NCBI GenBank assembly: GCA_023053545.1 | Contig: JAKZAN010000004.1 | Location: 9,734,001-9,798,000, forward strand | DNA: 64,000 bases | Origin: Lepidurus packardi | Taxonomy: Eukaryota; Arthropoda; Branchiopoda; Notostraca; Triopsidae | Reading direction: 5' to 3' | Shown here: piece after piece, positions 46,765 through 55,691 of the stretch | Numbering within the stretch: the first letter of the stretch is position 1 | Layout: each line of letters begins with the position of its first letter | Position numbers and translations under genes: made by a program | Notes under the pieces: model-generated | What the model saw: only the letters and a program-made list of their open reading frames with translations | What the model was told of the DNA's origin: nothing | Databases searched by the model: none

Positions 46765-47154
46765 ATGCATAGATTCGGAATGTTTCTACTGGCATTCGTT
46801 TGCCTGATGGCTCGCCCGATTCATGTGGATTCAATGGGAACTTATGGATATCCGCAGATGGGATACGGCCCTCCAATGGGCGGTTACTTTGGCGGATACC
46901 CACCACCATATGGCATGTCTCCTTACATGGCTCCACCCCCTTACGGAGGATACGGTTACCCACCCATGCAATACGCCCACCCACCTTTGCCCCAAGCCCC
47001 ACCACAATACAAGACAATGGATTACAGCGCCCCAATGCACATTTCGGATAGTAGTTACCAGCCAATTACCATCCTGCAATCACAATACGACTCTATCAGT
47101 ATGAACCGGTCCAATGTTATTCCCACCACCACGATCCCACGTCCACCGGGCTAA
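46765..47154 (+). CDS. Secreted Gly/Pro/Tyr-rich protein, cluster member 2
   Basis: Unrecognised family, 129 residues. Signal peptide MHRFGMFLLAFVCLMARPIH (cleavage near residue 23), then YGYPQMGYGPPMGGYFGGYP and further Pro/Tyr/Met-rich repeats, then MDYSAPMHISDSSY and the shared C-terminal module YQPITILQSQYDSISMNRSN with sequon NRS. A splice acceptor (TGTAG at 46751-46755) lies nine nt before the ATG, matching the gene structure of members 1 and 3. A polyadenylation signal AATAAA occurs near 47227. The mature N-terminus and repeat block are very close to member 3, so the two are recent paralogues. Confidence 0.8.
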   Translation: MHRFGMFLLAFVCLMARPIHVDSMGTYGYPQMGYGPPMGGYFGGYPPPYGMSPYMAPPPYGGYGYPPMQYAHPPLPQAPPQYKTMDYSAPMHISDSSYQPITILQSQYDSISMNRSNVIPTTTIPRPPG

Positions 47155-47701
47155 AAAGGACACAGTGTACAATTCATTCGTGCAATGATTATCGTCTGCT
47201 GTATGTTAGGGCGCTACCATTGCTTAATAAAATATATTTACCGTTCGTTTTAAAGTTGGTTTGGAATATTGGGGTTCGAAAATGTTTGAATGCCCGTTCA
47301 TTAGTATTTTATTTGCGGTAATTGCAAAAATAAGTCTCAGACTTTTAACCTTTATTATACCGAACAATATCAAATAATTAGTCGGAAAGTTCCTTCTGCT
47401 CTGTTCGACTATACGAGATATTGGAGCAAAGCTTTTTAGGTTTCTTTACAAAGCGCTCGGGCTTTAGCAGTCACTTCATTAAGTCTATGGGTAAACCCGT
47501 GCTATACGTAAGCTCTGATTATTATACACTACATGACATTGTGGGTGCAATTCGCGAGAAAAGAAAAGAAATTCCTACACTCTAGCCACATGAACCATTA
47601 CAGTTTTTTTGTATTCCTCAGCCATGTGGATGGTATGATACTTTTGACAAAGCCAAACATCCAGCCCCAAAACAAAATACCAGTTCCATCCACTCGGGGT
47701 C

Positions 47702-47708
47702 TATAAAA
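47702..47708 (+). promoter_or_regulatory. TATA box of secreted-protein member 3
   Basis: TATAAAA sits about 140 bp upstream of a first-exon donor at 47844 (AAC|GTAAGT). Spacing fits a short untranslated first exon. Confidence 0.6.
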
Positions 47709-47908
47709 GAGCTGGGAACCGTCGGCCACGTTCTCACTGTAACACAGCATTTAACAACTTACGCAGCTGTACGGGGGGCTCTACGCGTGAAAACAATTTT
47801 ACCTTGTCTTCTTTTTAACTCTGTGCAGTCCCCAAAATACAACGTAAGTTCCGCATTATATGCAGTCTTCAAAAAGCTATGTACAATTGTTGAATTATAC
47901 AGATAAAC

Positions 47909-48370
47909 ATGGCTGGCGCTCTGTCTTTTTTACTGCCAATGGTTTGCCTCATGGCTCAGCTGATTCAAGTGGAATCGATGGCCGGCTACGGATATCCGCA
48001 AATGGGATATGGTCCTCCCATGGGAGGACACTTTGGCGGATTTCCACCACATTATGGTATGGCTCCGCCCCCTTATGCAGGATACGGCTACCCTCCTACA
48101 GTTTACTATAACCCACCTGCACCACAGTACAGGAATATGGATTACAATGCACCTATGAAAATCGCCAGCAGTGGTTACAGGCCAATTACTATCCTACAAT
48201 CACAAGTAAACTCTGCCAGTCTGAACAGCACTGATCCAGCTGTTGTAATCATGCCTCCTGCTGCACGTGAACCCCCGATTCCAGTACCTCCCGTTCCAAT
48301 ACCTCCCGTTCTAACATTTCCCTTCGGACCCGTAAGGTTACCTTGTACTTCTATATTTACCCCATGCTAG
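47909..48370 (+). CDS. Secreted Gly/Pro/Tyr-rich protein, cluster member 3
   Basis: Unrecognised family, 153 residues, one coding exon. Signal peptide MAGALSFLLPMVCLMAQLIQ (cleavage near residue 23), then MAGYGYPQMGYGPPMGGHFG and GYGYPPTVYYNPPAPQYRNM. The conserved module is YRPITILQSQVNSASLNSTD with sequon NST. It then carries an extra Pro-rich tail (PPIPVPPVPIPPV) and ends with a cysteine pair (LPCTSIFTPC) that members 1 and 2 lack. The 5' untranslated intron is 47844-47902 (59 bp), ending six nt before the ATG. The 3' part of this gene and its flank were duplicated downstream. Confidence 0.82.
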   Translation: MAGALSFLLPMVCLMAQLIQVESMAGYGYPQMGYGPPMGGHFGGFPPHYGMAPPPYAGYGYPPTVYYNPPAPQYRNMDYNAPMKIASSGYRPITILQSQVNSASLNSTDPAVVIMPPAAREPPIPVPPVPIPPVLTFPFGPVRLPCTSIFTPC

Positions 48371-49424
48371 TAGTCCCCACTCGTGTGCAAACATTTGTTT
48401 TCTTAAAGTAGCCTTAAATGTCGTTGTAGAAACTCAACTTACGCAAATTTCAGGAACGTTTTATAATACAATTTGCTTCTACACTTGTTTTGCTTCAAAG
48501 GTTACGTACTACGACCGAACAAGCGTTTTTAAAGTGCGTCAATGTCGAGATCACGTGTTGAAAATATGGGAAAAAAGTACACCTGGTCAATTTCTACTTC
48601 ACTACCGAAGGAATATGAATTGACTAGAATTCCGGAATCATTAATCTTAGCTTGCAAGTAAAGTACCGGGATATTTTTAACAAAGAAACTTGACTAGGGA
48701 ATTTGATAAGTACAAAAAACAAGACTGAAGACGCCATTTGTAGATTGCTCCGCCCCCTTATGCAGGATACGGCTACCCTCCTACAGTTTACTATATTCCA
48801 CCTGCACCACAGTACATGAATATGGATTACAATGCACCTATGAAAATCGCCAGCAGTGGTTACAGGCCGATTACTATCTTACAATCACAAGTAAACTCTG
48901 CCAGTCTGAACAGCACTGATCCAGCCGTTGTAATCATGCCTCCTGCTGCACGTGAACCCCCGATTCCAATACCTCCCGTTCCAATACCGAACCCATTTCC
49001 CTTCGGACCCGTAAGGTTACCTTGTACTTCTATATTTACCCCATGCTAGTAGTCCCCACTCGTGTGCAAACATTTGTTTTCTTAAAGTAGCCTTAAATGT
49101 CGTTGTAGAAACTCAACTTACGCAAATTTCAGGAACGTTTTATAATACAATTTGCTTCTACACTTGTTTTGCTTCAAAGGTTACACACTACGACCGAACA
49201 AGCGTTTTTAAAGTGCGTCAATGTCGAGATCACGTGTTGAAAATATGGGAAAAAAGTACACTTGGTCAATTTCTACTTCACTACCGAAGGAATATGAATT
49301 GACTAGAATTCCGGAATCATTCATCTTAGCTTGCAAGTAAAGTATCGGGAAATTTTTAACAAGAAACTTGACTAGGGAATTTGACTAGTACAAAAAACAA
49401 GACTGAAGACGCCATTTGTAGATT
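48062..49424 (+). repeat. Recent direct tandem duplication, about 0.68 kb, two copies
   Basis: Copy 1 is 48062-48746 and copy 2 is 48747-49424. Both begin GCTCCGCCCCCTTATGCAGG and end in GCCATTTGTAGATT. Copies differ by few substitutions and small indels. The four bases GCTC at 48747 and 49425 mark the junction microhomology. Copy 1 starts inside the coding exon of member 3. Confidence 0.93.
48747..49049 (+). pseudogene. 5'-truncated duplicate of secreted-protein member 3
   Basis: Second copy of the 3' part of member 3: APPPYAGYGYPPTVYYIPPA through MDYNAPMKIASSGY, PITILQSQVNSASLNSTDPA and the Cys-ending tail LPCTSIFTPC. The frame is open, with one small in-frame change in the Pro-rich tail (PNPFPFG). 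It lacks signal peptide, start and promoter, and an in-frame TAG precedes it. That TAG is part of TTTGTAG|ATT, which could serve as a splice acceptor. So it is either a dead fragment or a potential alternative last exon. Confidence 0.75.
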
Positions 49425-49658
49425 GCTCTATAAGAGCGTTTGTCTGTCATGATCGGTTTGATCCAGCGCACTGAAGTATCGCGGGTGAGCAGGGCTGCAT
49501 TAATAGAAAAAAAAGATTAATTCTCCCTCTTGCAAACAAATATTAGTGTAGACAGGGCCGTACCCAGAATTTTGGTTCGGGAGGGTTAGTATGTGGATAT
49601 CGTTACAGAGAAAAAAAAATCGGGGGTTTAAACCTGAGCGTAGAAGCTATTCACCCAC

Positions 49659-51534
49659 TCACCTGCCCCTTCCTCTATCCACCATACGTAGTCCATCATA
49701 GTTCTCAATCACTACAGGGAAAATCTTGTCTTTTCCCGGCGCTCCGATTTGCTTCAAGTTCCTCATAAACTTGAATGAATACTGCGAGTCCTCTTCAGTG
49801 GTGTTATCCGACCATGAGGCTACCGAGGAATGTGGAGTAGACACCGACGATTTTGACACTTCTTCATGGCTAAGACAAAAAAGTTCAAGGAAAACACACT
49901 TATTTTTATAAAAAATAAAAAAAAATTACTCAGCAAAACAAACGCAAGCTACATAATATGCAATAGCTACAGCTAACGCCAATACAACTCCAGTCAGTAG
50001 CAAAGCGCATAACGCCCATGTAGGACTCCGACGTTCATTCTGACCCAACGCATCTTCCCAGTACTTATCACAGCTCAGAAATGAGCAAATAGTACGATGC
50101 ATTTCCGCTACAAAAAGAAACCCTTGTCAGTAAATTTGCTACTTTTTTCGCGACACTTTCGACACTACCTTCCACATCCAAGAATTCCGGCCCAGTAAGG
50201 TTAAGCAGTAATCCAAAGATGCAGTCTCGCACCAAAATCTTCCCCAAAACATAAGAAAAAGTCATATATGGATTGCAGCTGTTAAAAAGGTTAATTTTAC
50301 CTCGCATTTGAGTCGCATCAACGTCATTTTGTCTTCATCGCAAACTTCTTGCTGTTTTTCCAACAACTTGGCTCGTTCTTCTGCATCTGCTTTCTGTCCA
50401 GCCTCATTCGTCTTGTTGACTAAGGTTATGTTCACGTATCCACAATGCCCAGTGGTATTGTCCAAAATAGGACTTTTCCAGCAGTTGTTAGTCTCCCCTT
50501 TCTTGGGTCGTTCTTCTGCGACTTTGCACTAAAAGAACACACGCATTCCATAAGTTTTTGTACGATTTTTGTCGCATAGATTTTATGATAAAACCCGTGT
50601 TTTACCTGTGGCCAGTGACCTTTGAATGAGTTCGAGGATGTTATATATCCGGCAGAGCCACAAGCGAACGCAGGGGGTAAAGGCAGTGCTAATTCGCGTG
50701 GGGCTGACAAGGCTACAGCTGTGCGAAAAGCTGACGAGTCTTGCCACACTTCTAAGGCCGTTACAGTCCGCGTGGTCGGTCGAGAAACACCAACGGATGG
50801 AGTGGAGGGAGCGTATGCTTCCAGAACTCTCAAAACTTCGCAGCGCATTACGTCGCAGAAATCAGCAAAGCAAACCGCATCTTCTGTCTGTTTGAAAACG
50901 TTTAAAGCCAAATGTAGATAACATTCCTGGTAACGCAAATTACCTCTTGGAGGGCACTCGAATGACGAAGGTCCATATGGACATTTAAAAAGGTGTCGGA
51001 GACAAAAGATTTGCCACAGAGACCACAGGACCAATGATTGGGCTCGACCATGCGGCGTGCGAGTTCTTGCTCCTGAAACACGTCCCGGTTAGGATGAAAA
51101 GGGCACTCTAGAGGAAATTCCAAACCGTAACGCTGCAGAATTGGGATCCATCTCTACAGACAAAATGTAAAGTTTAAGATTATAAGAGATTTTGTAAGAA
51201 ACTAGAGCGAGAATTCGAATACTTTGGCAATAACTCGCCTAACCAAGGCAGAGAGATCTCTTGAGCAGGGTTTAAGTAACGGAGGACCAGGCCAAGGAAC
51301 CATAAGGACCAAGAACAGAACCAACACCTTGATTTGATCCCAAAAATAGTCTTATAGAAATCTATTTCACGTTAATATAATATAGAAGCCTGAGAGAAAT
51401 AATCGTAAAAATAGCAATGCAATGGATTAGTAAAAGAATACATTGTTGCAGAAGAACAGATAAAGCAAGAACCAGAACTCAAAAGTGTGAGCAGGACTAA
51501 TTACCTCAACTTGACGTTTATGTAGCCCTTTCAT
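49659..51534 (-). CDS. Single-pass membrane protein with one C2H2 finger (family not recognised)
   Basis: I do not recognise this gene. Eight exons: 51505-51534, 51223-51327, 50944-51153, 50606-50887, 50301-50528, 50169-50238, 49930-50107 and 49659-49869; 437 residues, all phases consistent. Residues 11-28 are hydrophobic (VLVLFLVLMVPWPGPPLL), a likely signal peptide or anchor. One classical C2H2 finger follows with C88, C91, H104 and H109 (CGLCGKSFVSDTFLNVHMDL). A Cys-containing block reads EDAVCFADFCDVMRCEVL. Three sequons lie close together in TTGHCGYVNITLVNKT and just before it. A charged stretch (AEERAKLLEKQQEVCDEDK) precedes a C-terminal transmembrane span near 339-365 (ALCALLLTGVVLALAVAIAY), with a 70-residue Ser-rich tail. 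It is divergent from NOB1. The first exon is the least certain. Confidence 0.72.
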
Positions 51535-51958
51535 CCTTATAATACATACATCAAATGCAGGAAGGAAAGGAAGAATGACACCCGTAGCGGCGTAAGGTAA
51601 GAGGCGATCGATGAAGAGTAGATGTTAAGTATAACGTTTTACGCTATTAGTTCCCCACATGGCGGCATCTTCTGCGGTAACTAAGGTTGAATTCCGCTTA
51701 TTCTTCCTTACAGTTTTAACACACTAATTTGTAGCTAAAACACCCCTAAATGGTTGCACTCATGTTTGTTTACAGCAAGGAGAAAATTAAATTAATATGA
51801 TTCCTGTTCAGGGCGTGGGTAAAAATTGAACAGCGGGAATAAGAAGACGAATTGTGAGTCGCATTCTAGTCACGCCTACAACGTGGTTTGGCTGTTTTGA
51901 TCGATGTACTGTATTGTAAGTACTGGGTGCAATTTCCAGCATAGAAGCCCTAGAAATT
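51535..51958. promoter_or_regulatory. Divergent promoter, C2H2 membrane gene / NOB1
   Basis: Only 424 bp separate two divergent start codons. No TATA box is obvious on either side. A shared promoter is likely from the spacing alone. Confidence 0.5.
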
Positions 51959-53682
51959 ATGACTAATAAAAAAGTGAAATATCTGGTAGCTGATTCAGCT
52001 GCATTCCTTAAAAATGCACAGATGCAGGTATGTAGTGAAACGCGAGATGGGATTTTAAACAACTAATTTTGTTCAAATCTAGAATATCGCGGAGGAAATT
52101 TACACTATTCGCGAAGTTATCAGCGAAATCCGTGATCATGCCACCAAACAAAGGCTCCAAGTCCTGCCGTATGAGTTAAAGTTCAGAGAACCGGACGTGG
52201 AAGCCATAAGATACAGTAAATCCTGAACCACTATTTTAATAATCAAGTTAGTAAATTAACTGTTCGATCTTGATTTACTCCCAGTTACGGAATTTTCCAA
52301 GAAAACCGGAGACTACCCCACCTTATCTGCCGTGGATATCCGAGTACTAGCATTGACTTACCAGCTAGAATTAGAAGCAGGAGGCCAAGACAGACTCAAA
52401 AAGGAGCCCAAAATGATCAAAACGATCACTGTTGGTCCCAACGTCCCCGAAGAAGTAAAGCCTTACAACATCGCTGGTTTCTACTTCCCTAAAGGCTCTG
52501 GCAAAGTACAAAAGGAAACCACTATTGAACTAGTAAATACATTGCTAATCTTATTTGTCTAGGACAAGGATGAAGTTAAGAGCAATGACGACGCCCTTAA
52601 AGATGAAAAACCGGCGACTGACCCTGAACTCGATAGTTTGCAAGAACAAATCGAACAAGTTCAGCTCTCTGAGGAAGAAAGTCTTGACGAAGAGGAGGAA
52701 GACGAAAATGAAGACGAACAAGATGATGCTGACGCTGGCTGGATCACTCCAGGAAACATTGCCAAAGTCAAAAACGGTATGAACGCTGAAGTGGAAGAAG
52801 AAAGCGTGGCCGTAGCTTGCATTACATTGGATTTCGCCATGCAAAACGTTCTCGTTCAAATCGGCCTCCACGTGGTAGCTCTAGACGGCAGGCTCATCAA
52901 AGAAGCCCGCACTTTCATCCTCCGTTGTTATGCCTGTTTCCAAACCACGAGCATCATGACAAAAGTCTTTTGCCCAGCTTGTGGCAACAAAACTCTTAAA
53001 CGTGTTGCCGTAACCCTCAACGAAGACGGGTCTTTGCAGTTGCATATTTCCACTCGCAGACGCCTAACAGCTCGTGGCAAAAAAGTAATTCTTTAGTAAT
53101 TAATTTCTACTCATAGAAACCTACATTTCGTTCTTATTTGCATCTTTCCAGTTCTCGTTGCCCACGCCCAAAGGCGGTAAATATTTCAGCAACCCCATTT
53201 TGGTAGAAGACCAACGTGAAGCCCAAAAGCGACCTTCTCATTTATCCCGCCAGAAGACAGACGTGTTAGATTCGGATTATATGGCTGGTAAAACTAACAT
53301 TGCGTTCCAGTGGCTGCACTGGTGCCATATTTTTGGCACTCGCGGTGTGTCAAGACTTGCATATCTTTACATACTGAGTGTAAAAAATATTGCACCAGTG
53401 CCATATTTTGGCACTCGGTATGTCAGACTTGCATATCTTTACACACTGAGTGCAAAAAATAGTGCACCAGTGCGGCCAGTGGAACGTGCTACAAGAGCCT
53501 TAATTAAAAATCCAACGTATGAAAATAAAAACGTGTGATTTAAAATAGGAAATTCCCCGTTCGTAATGAATGACGTGTATTCGCGTGCATCTCTACTGGG
53601 CCGTAAGGCCGAGGGTACTAGCCACCCCTGGAACCGGCGAAATCCGAACGAAGCCAAACGTGGCGGTCGCCGAAAACGTTAA
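51959..53682 (+). CDS. NOB1: RNA-binding endonuclease NOB1
   Basis: PIN-domain nuclease that cuts 20S/18S-E pre-rRNA at the 3' end of 18S rRNA in the cytoplasm. Six exons: 51959-52027, 52083-52215, 52285-52532, 52563-53084, 53152-53287 and 53549-53682; 413 residues (human 412). The PIN domain covers about 1-110: VADSAAF with the catalytic Asp, YTIREVISEIRDHATKQRL, and EFSKKTGDYPTLSAVDIRVL with further acidic residues. An acidic stretch (about 180-205) leads to GWITPGNIAKVK. The zinc ribbon has CYAC and CPAC. The end has LPTPKGGKYFSNPILVEDQR and a basic tail (NEAKRGGRRKR). The last intron carries a MITE-like insertion. It acts in the same pathway as RIOK1 at the other end of the window. Confidence 0.95.
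53303..53486. mobile_element. Small inverted-repeat element in the last NOB1 intron
   Basis: Ends are CGTTCCAGTGGCTGCACTGG plus TGC and its near-perfect reverse complement, about 23 of 25 positions. Between them is a 76-bp unit in two direct copies (from 53324 and 53400): each has CCATATTTT, GGCACTCG, CTTGCATATCTTTACA and CACCAGTG. No target duplication is clear. It occupies 184 of the 261 bp of intron 53288-53548. Confidence 0.75.
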
Positions 53683-54378
53683 CAGATTTTTCCTTTTTTT
53701 TTAGGGGAGGGGGGGCGATTTGGTGATTTGTTTTGAATGTAGAGCCCAATGTGTGCATAAAAAACACGTCACAAATTTGGGGGTTTTGGTCTTTTTCTTT
53801 TCTTGTAGGCTTATATCATCGTTATCGACCCATACATTGGTACTTCTCTCATTTTCTTTTTTAAGCGGTACTAAACAAAACTGTGACGTCAAGGATGTCG
53901 TGGGCGGTCTGCCCTGTTGCCTGTCTGTCTCCCAATCAAATGCTTTTACAGAAGGAACGCCCGATTTTGGATTTTGGAAGCGGGGCTCTAAGGGGCACGC
54001 ATATACAACATGAGCTTTCTCTCTTCAGCAACGCTTTCTTTTTTTTTTAAGAGAAAAAATTTTAAAGTGTTAGGCTCTTAAAGCTTAAAAAAAGATAATG
54101 CGTTTACTATAGAAACTTTAGCCAAAATAAAAATGAAAAATAAGAAAAATTAGATGATCTAAATGATTTAGAAAAATGAATTGACAGAATTTTTTTTTAA
54201 TTTAATCCAAAAAAACTCGTCAAAGACCGACCCCAGAAATTAGTCCTTTTTTGTGTTGTGTATACCAGGGGGTTTGGTCGAAACGGCGAACCCAGAGACC
54301 GTCTCCAGCCGCCCCACACCAATTGCTGAAGCAAAACCGGTCTAAATGGCGTCGTTTCCTTCGATCTCTCTTGTCATC
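53683..54378. other. Convergent gap NOB1 / ACIN1
   Basis: 3' flanks of convergent genes, AT-rich from 54040 to 54240. No coding exon supported. Confidence 0.4.
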
Positions 54379-55659
54379 TTATCTCCTGCGCGGAGGACTG
54401 TCACGATGGGGTTTACGGTCCCTTTCGCGGTGATCATTGCGCGAGCGATTCCTGGCGTTGTTCTCTCTCGCTTGCTGTGAATCCGCCATTCTCCTCTCCC
54501 GTTCCGCAATTCTCTGACGCCGCATCTCCTCTTTCTCCGCAATCTAGAAAACACGTAGAAATTAATCCTCATTTCCACAAAATATGTCCAAACTTAATAA
54601 ATAACAGATAGAAAATAGGCAAAAGCCTATGTCAATTCACGTAAAAAATAATAAAGAAATAACATGAAGTCATAGTCATGTAAATGATTTGGCAACAGGC
54701 TTGGGCAACAAGCCTACGCCGATATTTGAAAAAAAAAAATTATATATATACCTGCTCAGCAGTTAGCGGCAACCAGTAGATGCTAGGGGTGATCTTGGTT
54801 TTGCGGAACAGATCGTCCAACAATTTGGCGGGTGTTTCGTCCTTGGGTTTTTCTCCTCCTGTCAAAATACAACCATGAAATCAACCATTCCTCGTCTTTT
54901 CATGCGTTTCTATTACATACTCTTTTTTTTTTTTTTTTTTAAATGGGTTCTATCATACCTAAACCTGCAGTTTTGTCTTCTCCTCTAACGCGTACTGTTC
55001 GTTCCTCCCAGTCTCGGTCCCTTTTGTCTTGCTGTCGCTTAAATTCCCGTTCCCCAGGAACCACTTCGCCAATCTTGGCACGGTCCCATTCCCGTATGGG
55101 CCCTTTGACCTCATAACCCCGCTGTTCTTTATCTTCGGCTCGATTGCTGTTCTGTTCCTCTGTTTCTTTGACGGTTCTGTCATTTGCAGGTACAGCAGCT
55201 GGAGCCGTATGGCTATTGGCCTGGACTCCAGGGTTCATGCTCTCTTTGCGTCCTTCACGGCAGTCTTCCAAGTCCTGTTCAGTAGCGAAGTCCACGATTA
55301 ATGCTTTTGGGTTGGAAACGGGCCAGTGAACGCCGTGCAAAGCAATCCGGGTGGCCACTGCTTCTTCGGCCGACTCGTACTGGGCCATGCAGGTGGATTT
55401 CACACGGTCAATCCAGAAGGCGTTGGGTACCAAGTTACCAGTGCGACTCAACAATTCGCGGAGTTGGTTGATGGTAAAGGGACGGACCAGATTTGTCACC
55501 AAAATCACACTCGAAGTGGGATTATTGGCCGGAGCTAACGGTTCTGGGTCTGCTTTTTGAGCTAAGGCTGTTCTTTCTTTCACCATAGGCACAATGACTA
55601 GAAAATGAAAAAATAATGTAGAAATATAACGAGAAAAGTACACAAAACCCACAATTTCA

Positions 55660-55691
<32 letters not shown>

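Noticed and set aside
53288..53538. Open frame continuing NOB1 past 53287
   Set aside because: It reads through the inverted-repeat insert; the family C-terminus continues only after splicing to 53549.
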